Shown: positions 1 through 8,324 of the stretch, one piece after another | Layout: the number at the start of each line of letters is the position of its first letter | Numbering within the stretch: position 1 is the first letter of the stretch | DNA from: Teredinibacter purpureus | Lineage (GTDB): Bacteria; Pseudomonadota; Gammaproteobacteria; Pseudomonadales; Cellvibrionaceae | Length of the DNA stretch: 64,000 nucleotides | Direction: 5' to 3' | Assembly (NCBI RefSeq): GCF_014217335.1 | Contig: NZ_CP060093.1 | Span: 1-64,000 of the forward strand | The notes under the pieces: model-generated | Databases searched by the model: none | Seen by the model: only the letters and a program-made list of their open reading frames with translations | What the model was told of the DNA's origin: nothing | Program-made: the position numbers and the translations under genes

Positions 1-96
1 TCGCATTGCTGCCCTTAGCTCCTCATTAAGGCAAGACTGAGTATCTGCAACCTTCTGAACCAAGATACCGGCTGATTTGACCGTTGTAGTGACCAT
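1..96 (-). CDS. Hypothetical protein, N-terminal part only (runs off the window)
   Basis: A minus-strand ORF starts with ATG at 94-96 and stays open to the window edge, giving 32 codons (begins MVTTTVKSAGILVQKVAD). It lies about 40 bases downstream of ssb in the same direction, so it may be co-transcribed with it. A weak AGG lies upstream of the ATG. I do not recognise the product. Confidence 0.45.
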   Translation of the reverse strand, partial: MVTTTVKSAGILVQKVADTQSCLNEELRAAMR

Positions 97-137
97 AAAA
101 ACCTATTAAATGGCGAGAGTTACCTCTCGCATAAGTG

Positions 138-644
138 TTATCGATGAAACCCAGGAACGTCATCTGCAAGACTACTTTCTGGAATATCCATAGCCGGGTG
201 GGATGCCGCCGGCGGAACTTGTTGATAGCCGGGGTCCTGGTACTCTTCGGGAGCTTGTGCCTTATTGGAGGTATTTGGAGTTCGGGACTCTTCATTCTTC
301 CAACCATCAATGATCTGTGCACTGCTAATCTTGATCTCTGTCGTATACCGATCTTGGCCGGCCTGATCCTGCCACTTCCGCGTCTGCAACTGACCTTCAA
401 TATCGATCAATGAGCCCTTACGAGCATACTTAACCAAGTAATCTGCGGTTTTACCAAAAGCAACACAACGATGGTATTCCGATCGCTCCTGCTGTTGCTG
501 AGTCTGCTTGTCTTTCCAAACTTCATTTGTCGCCAAAGTAAATGAAGTCCCTGCATTGGAGTTTGAGTTGTTTGATAGATATGTAAAGTCTGCAGTTGCG
601 TTACCCAATATCAAAACCAAGTTTCTAGATCGACGATGTGCCAT
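138..644 (-). CDS. ssb: Single-stranded DNA-binding protein (SSB)
   Basis: 168 aa. SSB coats single-stranded DNA during replication, repair and conjugative entry, and its C-terminal tip recruits partner enzymes. The OB fold spans about residues 6-113: RNLVLILGNATADF near the start, then FTLATNEVW, EYHRCVAFGKTADYL and GSLIDIEGQLQTRKW. A low-complexity Gln/Pro/Ser linker follows. The tip is unusual: it ends ADDVPGFHR rather than the usual acidic stretch closing in Pro-Phe, so the terminal Phe is missing and basic residues replace it. Plasmid-borne SSBs commonly serve establishment after transfer. Identity as SSB is secure; whether the altered tip weakens partner binding is inference. Confidence 0.95.
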   Translation of the reverse strand: MAHRRSRNLVLILGNATADFTYLSNNSNSNAGTSFTLATNEVWKDKQTQQQQERSEYHRCVAFGKTADYLVKYARKGSLIDIEGQLQTRKWQDQAGQDRYTTEIKISSAQIIDGWKNEESRTPNTSNKAQAPEEYQDPGYQQVPPAASHPAMDIPESSLADDVPGFHR

Positions 645-931
645 TGCTATGTCTCCGTAATTTCAATTCGTAGTATGTCTCAAGGACACCTTTAAACTAC
701 CCCACCCACAGATTGGCGCAAGCAAGATGGAAAACCGACCCTCACCCACTTAATGGAGCTCTTTTAATGAAAACAGAACGCAACTCGGAAGACTAGGGTG
801 AAACTCAAAGATGCAATATATATGCAGCTAAAGCGTAATATTTTGCGATAGCAAAACGCTAGATGCCGCTAAAGTGCGCGATGAAAAGAAACTGATTATT
901 TTCAAACTTATCCGGTAATCCTGCTTTAAAA

Positions 932-1237
932 ATGAAGCAGCATAAACGCAAACATCAAGAGACTATGCGCATGTTATTCATTGAAAAACTGTTTTATTTA
1001 GATCAAGTGGTTAAAGACCAGCAAGCGGCAATTTCAATATTGAATGATGTCTATGAACCACATAAAAGCCTTGCTGAAGAGAATCTCAACGCACAGGAGA
1101 TAGTATGTAGACTGCAGGAGATAGAAAAGGTGATAGAGGATACTCGTTATCACCTCAATAGTGCTATAAGGACCCTCGACACCTTAATTGCTGACATAGC
1201 GGGGAACCGAGCCGAAATTAAAACAATTAAGGCCTAA
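932..1237 (+). CDS. Hypothetical coiled-coil protein
   Basis: 101 aa, highly charged and predicted mostly helical: a Lys/Arg/His-rich N-terminus, then heptad-like stretches (LQEIEKVIEDTRYHLNSAIRTL). No signal peptide or membrane segment. It converges on the next gene with a 4-bp overlap of the ends. No strong ribosome binding site precedes the ATG. It is divergent from ssb across about 290 bp that probably hold both promoters. I do not recognise the family. Confidence 0.5.
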   Translation: MKQHKRKHQETMRMLFIEKLFYLDQVVKDQQAAISILNDVYEPHKSLAEENLNAQEIVCRLQEIEKVIEDTRYHLNSAIRTLDTLIADIAGNRAEIKTIKA

Positions 1238-1626
1238 CGGAGTTTCAGAAGAAAATTCGAACCCATAAAAAAATTTATCTTATCACCACTATCAACGACA
1301 TTTGTTTCGTTAAAGTCGACAGTAGCGCCTTTTGATCTAAGCGTATTAATTATATGTGCCCAAAGATTTTTTGCCGTGTTAGCCGCAGAGTCATGGCGTG
1401 AGACATTTACCAAAACACTCATTAACTCTCCAACCTGGTTGATCGTTATGTCATGAGAGATTCCATCAAACTGAAAGAATGGATATTTGAGAAACAGGCG
1501 CCTTATTTTTTGATGAAAAACTGGGCTAGTATGTGCCACATTTTTTGCGTTAAAAATCACTTCCCCATTACAGGTGACTACCCGTTGGTATAAGTGAGGA
1601 GATGGTTTCTCAATGGTCTCTATCAT
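1234..1626 (-). CDS. Hypothetical protein, paralogue of the gene at 6231-6695
   Basis: 130 aa from the ATG at 1626, which has GAGG eight bases upstream; an earlier in-frame ATG at 1659 lacks this. The central and C-terminal parts align by eye with the protein at 6231-6695: QKIRRLFLKYPFF against QQIRRCFLSNGPF, then an alternating beta pattern, then an AKN box and a helix before a C-terminal strand pair (INFFMGSNFLL against LSLYVGSKKIL). This suggests a small alpha/beta family duplicated on the element. Function unknown. Confidence 0.6.
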   Translation of the reverse strand: MIETIEKPSPHLYQRVVTCNGEVIFNAKNVAHTSPVFHQKIRRLFLKYPFFQFDGISHDITINQVGELMSVLVNVSRHDSAANTAKNLWAHIINTLRSKGATVDFNETNVVDSGDKINFFMGSNFLLKLR

Positions 1627-1759
1627 GGACGTAGCCTCTTTATAACTATGATCAATCATTGACTATAGATAGATCTAATGACAAATTATTTGTTTCGAAA
1701 TGTGCAAATAGCTCGGTCTATAGTGCGATTCAAGAGCGCATTAGAACCAACTACCCGGC

Positions 1760-2209
1760 CTACACCGCTAATGAGGCAAAGTATCTATCTACCTTTTTCT
1801 GAAACTCTTCATATTCTTCGTGCCCATCACTTCCCCCGTCGTAGTACCAATACGACAAGACGTAATTACCACCCCCAACGTCATAGACAGGTTTCACATC
1901 GAAGGTACTGGCAACGCCAATGCTAATTAGGGCTCTCCTAGCATCGTCTTCTTCAAGGGGGCACTGCAAATAGCTCTTACCGTTAAACTGCCTAACAGAA
2001 GGGACACCACAGTATCCAAACAACTTATGGGAAAGATCATAGAAGGCCAATCTTCGAGTCTGCATTGGAGGAAATCCGTTAAAGAAGTTCCCAGCCCCAA
2101 TGAGCGCTCTTTCAACTCGGCGAATAAATCCATACTTTAGCCTGCAATACACGGCTTTTTTTCTGGATATTAATTCTAGCCTTGAAACGTCGTGAACAAA
2201 CCCACCCAT
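1760..2209 (-). CDS. Hypothetical protein
   Basis: 149 aa, basic N-terminal half and acidic C-terminus. It carries a QFNG motif followed by IGVASTF and GGGNYVLSY. A similar order (QFNG, LGVTSTY, GGGDYLFDY) occurs in the protein at 2930-3385, so the two may share a fold. It starts 9 bases downstream of the stop of the SprT-like gene and is probably co-transcribed with it. No function recognised. Confidence 0.6.
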   Translation of the reverse strand: MGGFVHDVSRLELISRKKAVYCRLKYGFIRRVERALIGAGNFFNGFPPMQTRRLAFYDLSHKLFGYCGVPSVRQFNGKSYLQCPLEEDDARRALISIGVASTFDVKPVYDVGGGNYVLSYWYYDGGSDGHEEYEEFQKKVDRYFASLAV

Positions 2210-2218
2210 TGTTATCCC

Positions 2219-2749
2219 CTAGATATCTGCATTTAACGGTACGGAATTCTCTATAAATTCAAAGTGATCTATTGCAACCCCTTTGATAGACATATACCCG
2301 CGTTTATATTCTGTATATCTCTTCGTTTTTCTATGGACGCCGCCAATATCTATCACGGCTCCATCTTCAAGATGAGCTAGAAGCGTGTATTTGAAATTAA
2401 TTTTAAGGTTAATCTGCTTCAACTCTTCTTCAATATCGATCGAGTGATCCACTCCAAAAAGCGACTCGACGCGACGAAATCTCTTGTTGTGATGATGATG
2501 TAGTCCAATTGCCATATGGCTAAACTCATGCCGAATTACCATATCCAGCTTGGTGGTCGCAGTTGTATCTAAAAACAATTCATTTATTAAAACGTCACCA
2601 TCGGGCGTCGCCAACCCGTATGCGGTCTTTTTAGTTGTATAACCTAGCCCCTTAGGCGGAACAGACCATTTTTCTATAGGAATAATATCAGCTAGTTCAA
2701 GTAGAATCGTTTCATATCGAGTGCTTATATACTCTTTTGTAATCTTCAT
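2219..2749 (-). CDS. SprT-like zinc metallopeptidase family protein
   Basis: 176 aa. Residues 74-78 (HEFSH) followed by a His cluster and NKRF at 84-91 fit the SprT/Spartan pattern, in which HExxH plus a downstream His bind zinc and a conserved Phe follows. Family members degrade DNA-protein crosslinks or act in DNA metabolism. The C-terminal part (HRKTKRYTEYKRGYMSIKG) corresponds in position to the SprT zinc ribbon, but all four expected cysteines are absent, so only the catalytic zinc site remains. The element carries several other DNA-processing genes, which fits such a role. The fold assignment is fairly sure; activity is inference. Confidence 0.75.
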   Translation of the reverse strand: MKITKEYISTRYETILLELADIIPIEKWSVPPKGLGYTTKKTAYGLATPDGDVLINELFLDTTATTKLDMVIRHEFSHMAIGLHHHHNKRFRRVESLFGVDHSIDIEEELKQINLKINFKYTLLAHLEDGAVIDIGGVHRKTKRYTEYKRGYMSIKGVAIDHFEFIENSVPLNADI

Positions 2750-2929
2750 TGCTCTACTTAACCCTTAAGATGCATCTTGCATCGAATCAATATCGTAAAA
2801 GTTGATTAGTAAGATAACGCAACAACAAACTAGCGCAAATCAGGTAGAAACAAGGGTAAGAATTCAGTGTAAAAAAAGAGTGTCCGGTTGACTGAAAAAC
2901 ACGTTCACGCGTAATCCAGAAAACCGCGA

Positions 2930-3385
2930 TTAAGCGGCATCCAACCAGCTGACCTTAGATTCAATGCAGTTTGAATAGTCGAACAAGTAGTCACCCCCAC
3001 CCGCATAAGTAGATGTAACACCCAGACGCTCTAGTATTTGTGGGCCTCCCGCAAAGCAAATTGAAGGCCCCCACTCTCCGTTAAATTGGCCTATCGTAAA
3101 CCGAGCAGGCACGGTGCAAGTCATTACACCGTAGCGATTGCAATAGTAAAGAAGGTTGTGAACTTGAACTAGGGCTGCGCGCTTTAGACGCTTCACCACC
3201 TTCGCTTCTTCAACTAGCTCTTCAATAGAGCTTGCCCCTGTAGCTGCCTTAATCATAACTCGTTCACCCTCACCCAGTGTTGTATCGCTAATATCTGCAC
3301 TTTTGGCGCGATCACGTGCCGCCACCAATTCGTCGAAGTGTTTTTGGGTGAATAGTGATTGAATTTTTTCAAGTGATTTTTGCAT
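2930..3385 (-). CDS. Hypothetical protein
   Basis: 151 aa from the ATG at 3385, preceded by GAGAAACGACTC. A longer form from 3421 is possible but has poor spacing. The N-terminal half is helical and charged. The C-terminal half has QFNGEWGPSICFAGG, then LGVTSTY and GGGDYLFDY, resembling the gene at 1760-2209. About 180 bp without a gene separate it from the SprT-like gene. Function unknown. Confidence 0.55.
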   Translation of the reverse strand: MQKSLEKIQSLFTQKHFDELVAARDRAKSADISDTTLGEGERVMIKAATGASSIEELVEEAKVVKRLKRAALVQVHNLLYYCNRYGVMTCTVPARFTIGQFNGEWGPSICFAGGPQILERLGVTSTYAGGGDYLFDYSNCIESKVSWLDAA

Positions 3386-3456
3386 GAGTCGTTTCTCGTA
3401 ATGTTGGTTTACAAGAAACATACCTGCAGTAATTTGTTATGCAATTTAGCTCGAAA

Positions 3457-3687
3457 CTATGGCGACACAGCTTCAATTAGCCCCATCGCAATAGTTGATT
3501 CGCAGACATTTCGATCCATCACCGTTTGCCCTAAAAATTCGTGTGTAGACAAATAGCTAATAGACACTATTACGCCTTCTAGATTGTAAGTGGTATGCAC
3601 GTCCTTAACTGTGCATATACGGGGGTGCTTACCTCGTGTTTTGTATTTCGTACCAGGACTGAACCAAGGTAGCTGTGGGCTCTTCAT
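3457..3687 (-). CDS. Small conserved hypothetical protein
   Basis: 76 aa, with TRGKHPRICTVKDVHTTYN in the first half and THEFLGQTV followed by DRNVCESTIAMGL in the second. From memory this pattern recurs in short plasmid and phage proteins of unknown function. The good site GGAGAGAAACA precedes its ATG at 3687. The probable beta-rich fold has two conserved cysteines. No function can be given. Confidence 0.6.
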   Translation of the reverse strand: MKSPQLPWFSPGTKYKTRGKHPRICTVKDVHTTYNLEGVIVSISYLSTHEFLGQTVMDRNVCESTIAMGLIEAVSP

Positions 3688-3749
3688 TGTTTCTCTCCAT
3701 GTTTAGATTCATTTAAAAAGTAACCTTTCTCGTTAAATAATCCATTCAG

Positions 3750-4093
3750 ATGGAATCGCAAATATACAACACCACTTCTCCACAGACTTCCTCTCTGGTG
3801 TCGTTAATGTCGAGCCATGTTCGCAAGGTGCAGTTCAAAGACATGTACGAGAACTAATCATACATACAGCCTCCGTATTTCTAAGCATACTTATTACACC
3901 ATTCTTTCTATCAAACTATTACTCCGACAATAGAGTCGTTGGATATTTTGTTAACGAGTCTCGAAAAACCAATCCAATGTTGGGTCATGCCTTTGACTGG
4001 GTAATTAGAATACAACCTGTTATCTACCCCTCAGGGAAGAAAACTCACGAATGGCATATCAGGTTAACTCAAGAGATACCGTTTGCAGATTAA
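3750..4093 (+). pseudogene. Frameshifted small membrane protein gene
   Basis: Two overlapping open stretches look like one broken gene. The first starts with ATG at 3750 and stops at 3857 (begins MESQIYNTTSPQTSSLVSL). The second, in the -1 frame, is open from about 3741 to TAA 4091-4093 with no usable start. It encodes a hydrophobic helix (IIHTASVFLSILITPFF) and a soluble tail (GHAFDWVIRIQPVIYPSG). Both stretches read like protein, and joining them near 3850 gives about 110 residues with one membrane segment. No classical slippery heptamer is visible, so mutation or a base-calling error is likelier than programmed frameshifting. Confidence 0.45.
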
Positions 4094-4278
4094 CATTTGA
4101 GTAAAGCCGTTCGATAGATCCAAAGCCTATTATCCTTGACAATCCTCTATAAGCAATAGAATTGCACCTATAGAAAACTGCACATTTTTATATATTTTTG
4201 TTGGATAGACATCTGTCTTTAGATAGCCTAGAAAGGCCCTAACAACAACTCAGATAAATCTATTAGAGAGTGTCTACA

Positions 4279-4587
4279 ATGTCACCCGATATAAAAGCAG
4301 TTCATCTAGAGCTAATAATGAGAGATTCGAGCTATGCCCTCCAAGCATTAGCACAAGGCTATAAAGAGACCGTTGGACTCAACACCGGTGATCCTGGGCT
4401 ACCTTCAGCGTTTAACGAGGAAAGTCTAAATAATTTACGTAAACATCTTGATGATTCGCGGCAGTTAATAAGTATGTCTATCGATGGTATCGATCATTTA
4501 CTGCACCTTCAAAGATCACCTGAACCTGACATAAAATATTCGAATTCAAAAACGAAAAGACTAAACCATCTTCGACTTATCAAATAG
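4279..4587 (+). CDS. Hypothetical protein
   Basis: 102 aa from the ATG at 4279, which has AGAGAG nine bases upstream; a GTG at 4270 is a weaker choice. Mostly helical and charged with no membrane segment. It lies 18 bp upstream of the next gene on the same strand, so the two probably form one operon. Not recognised. Confidence 0.55.
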   Translation: MSPDIKAVHLELIMRDSSYALQALAQGYKETVGLNTGDPGLPSAFNEESLNNLRKHLDDSRQLISMSIDGIDHLLHLQRSPEPDIKYSNSKTKRLNHLRLIK

Positions 4588-4605
4588 AAGACGGAAGGAT
4601 ATTTA

Positions 4606-5320
4606 ATGTCTACCTCCTCCGATACGAAAAGTATATTGCCAATACTGGAGCTACTTCTTAGTGAAAATAGTAGCCCAAACAAAGTGAAAAGAGTTTTTGA
4701 AGAGCTTAACAAACTACCTATTGAATCTTTACTTGAGGTACTACACAACGCCGGGTTCGATGTGAAAACGCACCAACAAATAAGGCAAGAAATAATTCGT
4801 CCACTGTATGAACCAATAATCGCGCGCTTCTCAGCTGGAGAAATGAAAGAACCCAAAAAGTCAGTTTTTGAACCAATCATTCTGACCGAACACGACTACT
4901 ACAATGAAGCTAAAAAAATTGGCGTTATGGCCAAATCTGTTTTAGCTGGCAACAGACCACGCGCAGTGGAAAATGGCAGAGAAATTCAGTTACATATAAA
5001 AAACTTGAAAGCACGAGCAGCAGCTTTTCGTTTCTCCGTGACAGGGAAAAAAGATGATTCCTATTTAGATTCGTTGAATGAGAAGGTTGAAAAACACTGT
5101 GGCCATAAACGAGAGATTGACCGAGTTTGAAAAAACAGCTAGAGAATGGTTGGCTAGTAACCCATCGCCAGAGAAGCTCGAAGTAGCAAAATGTAGACTG
5201 AAATCCCGTATTACTACTCAAGTTACTCTCGAAGTACAAAAAGACATTAACGCTGCGATATTGTTAATAGAAGTTAGATGGCGACAAGATTTGAACTATA
5301 CAAATTACAATTCGCACTAG
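4606..5320 (+). pseudogene. Hypothetical gene apparently split by a frameshift near 5090
   Basis: The upstream ORF (4606-5130, 174 aa, site GAAGGA before ATG) ends in CGHKREIDRV, which looks like out-of-frame sequence. The overlapping ORF at 5078-5320 (80 aa) continues with helical, charged protein (NTVAINERLTEFEKTAREWL). Removing one A from the run at 5090-5094 fuses them into one protein of about 237 aa reading NEKVENTVAINERL across the junction. A real pair of overlapping genes cannot be excluded, but the downstream ORF has no good binding site. The product is predicted helical and is not recognised. Confidence 0.5.
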
Positions 5321-5661
5321 CTCGCCTTCGCGAGTACATTCCCGAACGTCCTAGAAAATAGATTACATCGGGTTAAAATCTCCAGGCAATTAGCTGAATC
5401 TTTTTCTACTGAATAGAATTCATGCAGCCCTGTTTCATTGTGTTCAACAGATATCGTACCACCATCGCACGAAATTGCGATTGTGATACTCGAGTAGAGA
5501 TACTTTTGATGGTCGTGTTTATGGGAAGAATTAATCCAAGAATATAATGCTGGTATTTTTTTTCCAAAATATTTTCTTTCATAAAACCAACCGCGTGAAC
5601 ATATTTGAAAGTTCATTGATCGACAATGTCTTAGTAGGGCCGACTTATCAAGTTTAATCAT
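5317..5661 (-). CDS. Hypothetical protein
   Basis: 114 aa with alternating charged and aromatic residues, probably an alpha/beta soluble protein; no motif recognised. It converges on the plus-strand gene upstream with a 4-bp overlap, and lies 8 bp downstream of a small membrane-protein gene in the same direction, so it is probably the last gene of a three-gene run. Confidence 0.55.
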   Translation of the reverse strand: MIKLDKSALLRHCRSMNFQICSRGWFYERKYFGKKIPALYSWINSSHKHDHQKYLYSSITIAISCDGGTISVEHNETGLHEFYSVEKDSANCLEILTRCNLFSRTFGNVLAKAS

Positions 5662-5669
5662 TTCTCTAC

Positions 5670-5987
5670 CTATTTGGGTTCGATGCTACAGACCAAAGCA
5701 AAACAACTTGTTCCCCAAAAAGCAATATTGAAGATATGAAAAAGAGCCATCGACGGCATGCTAGCACGGATACTACTATCTACATGGTAGGCATCGGTAA
5801 AGTAATTGGCAGTAAAGTAGGCTGCAAACCCAAATAGCAATAGAAACAATGTCGCTCTGAACATTATTTTCATGCAGGTTTCGCAACGGGTGAATATTAG
5901 TTCAAATCTTGATGGTTGTTTTGGGTAGAGTAAATCGTACATAAGATCATTTCCTGAGTAAGTTTGGCCTAAATCAATATTATCCAC
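5670..5987 (-). CDS. Small membrane protein
   Basis: 105 aa from a GTG at 5987. Two hydrophobic segments are visible: about residues 40-60 (IMFRATLFLLLFGFAAYF) and 80-101 (MALFHIFNIAFWGTSCFAL), with a soluble N-terminal third. The start lies inside the end of the upstream small gene (5969-6124), an arrangement that suggests translational coupling. Function unknown. Confidence 0.55.
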   Translation of the reverse strand: MDNIDLGQTYSGNDLMYDLLYPKQPSRFELIFTRCETCMKIMFRATLFLLLFGFAAYFTANYFTDAYHVDSSIRASMPSMALFHIFNIAFWGTSCFALVCSIEPK

Positions 5988-6124
5988 TTCCCACCAAGTC
6001 GGTTTAGGATTGATTTAACCTTGCTATAATTCTTTACGCTCAACTGAGGAACAACTGCAACCGTTCGATTTATATCATCGAAGGCCAAATCATTTTTAAG
6101 TGTTTCAAATAAACTAAAAGACAT
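5969..6124 (-). CDS. Small ORF resembling the N-terminal region of plasmid methyltransferase-type proteins
   Basis: 51 aa, ATG at 6124 with GGAG nine bases upstream. It reads VVPQLSVKNYSKVKSIL followed by RLGGKW. The LGGKW box after a helix resembles, from memory, a segment found before the catalytic part of some DUF4942/methyltransferase-like plasmid proteins, where it continues into Phe-rich sequence. Here it stops five residues later and overlaps the next start. It is either a stand-alone small protein or the left-over head of a larger gene. Confidence 0.45.
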   Translation of the reverse strand: MSFSLFETLKNDLAFDDINRTVAVVPQLSVKNYSKVKSILNRLGGKWIILI

Positions 6125-6230
6125 TGATCGTTACTCCATACTGTATTTAGGAATAACGTAACACCAGTTTATTCTGGGTGCGTACTTCGAGGAAAGTTGA
6201 GCCTCACCACCACTTAATGGAATGCCTTAT

Positions 6231-6695
6231 TTATCTTGGAATCACTCCATCTAATTTAATTCGGCCATCTAAAATCTTTTTTGATCCTACGTACAGGCTC
6301 AGTGTTCCTGATTTCTCATGGTATTCGTCGTCGTGCTCTAGGTCCCAGCCCTCTTCTCGCATTCTGCTGAGGATGTACCTCCAAATATGCAGAGCCCTAT
6401 TTTTTGCTTTTTGTATACGTCCAGTGCTGATATTGATAGCAAGGACATTGAAGTTTTGTATTATTCTTATATCAGTTTTTGCGGTGGACATTAAAAATGG
6501 TCCATTACTTAGAAAGCATCTCCTTATTTGCTGTTGCAAACCTAAATTCCTCTCTGGGAGCAATGCACATTTAGAAGGAAGATCTTCTTCAATTTCAAGT
6601 TCAAATATATCAGGAAAGTCTATTTCAGATTGTGAGTTCATTGGTAAAGAGCCTAGATATTTATCAAGTGCTAATGTCAACATAGACGGTCGCAT
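6231..6695 (-). CDS. Hypothetical protein, paralogue of the gene at 1234-1626
   Basis: 154 aa. The acidic N-terminal third (IDFPDIFELEIEEDLPS) is followed by the region shared with the 1234-1626 protein: QQIRRCFLSNGPF, a strand pair, AKNRALHIWRYIL and LSLYVGSKKIL. No enzyme motif is visible. The gap of about 105 bp on each side holds no further ORF. Function unknown; the family may be specific to this type of element. Confidence 0.6.
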   Translation of the reverse strand: MRPSMLTLALDKYLGSLPMNSQSEIDFPDIFELEIEEDLPSKCALLPERNLGLQQQIRRCFLSNGPFLMSTAKTDIRIIQNFNVLAINISTGRIQKAKNRALHIWRYILSRMREEGWDLEHDDEYHEKSGTLSLYVGSKKILDGRIKLDGVIPR

Positions 6696-6803
6696 TTATG
6701 CCACACATTTCACTACTTTTTGAATAAAAATCTGCCATAGGTGCAATGGAACTACACGATGGGATCTATGCCATGCAGAATGATTCTGCGATAGCAGAAC
6801 GGA

Positions 6804-7418
6804 CTATTGAAACATGAGACGATTTCTTTTCTCTATAATCAAGCCACATAGCTGATCTATGTCAAAGCTCGATAGAGCTTTCATGCTCTCGGGTGCGATT
6901 CTATGCAAATGAAGATATGGCGTTTCCTGATCAAACTCTCTAAGATCTCCGTTTTTTAGTATTGGGTAAAAAGGCCTTTTATAGAATGTTCTCTCCAATA
7001 TATTGAATCCATGTTCTGGAGATAGCGGTCGCGTCCGAGTGACTCCCTGCCTAGTTTTTATAGGCATTGTCATGACATACGGCTTATCAATAGAAAAGTA
7101 CCATCCGGGATAAATGTGCACCCCCGTCGGGCGAATTGAATCCTCATCAATATCAACATACCTTTCGGTGCTATAGGTATTTGGAACGACTACTAGTTTC
7201 TTTTTCCGATGAACTACCATCTCTATAGAATATTGCCCATAGACATGCTGTAACCCTGATGAATAGACACAAAGACGGTCGTTCAGATCGCGCGCAAAAC
7301 TAATAGCCAAGTTCTGCTTTTTGAAGTCTGAGATATCCCAATAGATTTTCTTATTTTGACTCTCTTTACTTGGGTTCTGAGGCCCTTTATCTAGATCTAA
7401 TGCAACGCTAGAGGACAC
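6804..7418 (-). CDS. Hypothetical protein
   Basis: 204 aa, soluble, with many aromatic residues and an apparently beta-rich middle (YSIEMVVHRKKKLVVVPNTY). The site AAAGGAAAAAG precedes the ATG at 7418. About 285 bp separate it from the VRR-NUC gene downstream of that gap; this gap holds a short hairpin (GCCGC-GCGGC near 7560-7575) and no ORF. Not recognised. Confidence 0.55.
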   Translation of the reverse strand: MSSSVALDLDKGPQNPSKESQNKKIYWDISDFKKQNLAISFARDLNDRLCVYSSGLQHVYGQYSIEMVVHRKKKLVVVPNTYSTERYVDIDEDSIRPTGVHIYPGWYFSIDKPYVMTMPIKTRQGVTRTRPLSPEHGFNILERTFYKRPFYPILKNGDLREFDQETPYLHLHRIAPESMKALSSFDIDQLCGLIIEKRNRLMFQ

Positions 7419-7704
7419 ATCTTTTTCCTTTGCATGTGAGCGAATACTTAACGGATACTATTAACCAGCAAGAAGAGATTGCTACCGCAAATCTAGAGAC
7501 TAAACAACGTAATTAACAGAATTAAATTGCACAATATGGAGAAAAACTTGTAAACACGCCGCTGAATTGCGGCATAAGGCGTTTTGATTTGTCCATGTAT
7601 AAAAACGATGCAAAAAGCATCGGATATATTTAAGGTATATCCGCTAAATCAAACGTGATCCACTGAGAGAAAGTATTCAGCATACGAGAAATAGCGCCGA
7701 TATA

Positions 7705-8322
7705 TTAATAATGCTGTATAGCCCAAGATGGCAGATCTATTGCCGTGGATTCAATTTTTAGATAGTCACTAATAACCTGAATCGCGGCTTGATGCCCCCG
7801 ACATACTACTGCTCGATATCCGTGTTTGGCCAAGCGAGTCAACCAATCAACTTGATTATCCGAGGGATTTGCAGAGCGATCATATTTTTTCATTTCTATT
7901 CGAAGCCCATGATATCCATCACTTGGAAAATCCATTAGCAAATCAGGAAATCCACTTTTAACTCCTTCTCCTTTGAGCTGACCTCCTGCGCCGTCAGGTC
8001 GATACCCTCCCATAGGCGTAGCTGTCGTCATATCAAATGCAATCGGGTGGACTCTTTCTAGCCATAAAAGAACAATGGCTTGTTCTATCCGCTCGTAAGG
8101 CTTTGGCTTGCCGTCATTCTTTCTTAGTGATTTAACGCCTAACTTCAACGTAACCAACATTGGGGAACAAGGGCAATACAATATGCCATCATTTATAGCT
8201 AGCTCCGCATACTCCACTAGCATATAGCTTGCAGCCTTATTTTTTGAAACAGACCGTCCTCCACCGGTCGATCGCTTTTTGATTAGCCTATCGTATTCCT
8301 CCTCGGTCATTCGCCAGCCCAT
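7705..8322 (-). CDS. VRR-NUC domain nuclease
   Basis: 205 aa. The C-terminal half is a PD-(D/E)XK-type VRR-NUC domain: GEGVKSGFPDLLMDF (Pro-Asp at 126-127), RIEMKK (Glu-143, Lys-145) and DNQVDWLTRLAKHGY with the conserved Gln-157, then the closing strand AVVCRGHQAA. Such small nucleases are common in phages and large plasmids, often near SNF2 helicases; one lies at 16358. The N-terminal half includes two close cysteines (CPC) but is otherwise unassigned. The gene follows the upstream ORF by 2 bp. Family assignment is secure; the DNA structure it cuts is unknown. Confidence 0.85.
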   Translation of the reverse strand: MGWRMTEEEYDRLIKKRSTGGGRSVSKNKAASYMLVEYAELAINDGILYCPCSPMLVTLKLGVKSLRKNDGKPKPYERIEQAIVLLWLERVHPIAFDMTTATPMGGYRPDGAGGQLKGEGVKSGFPDLLMDFPSDGYHGLRIEMKKYDRSANPSDNQVDWLTRLAKHGYRAVVCRGHQAAIQVISDYLKIESTAIDLPSWAIQHY

Positions 8323-8324
8323 AC

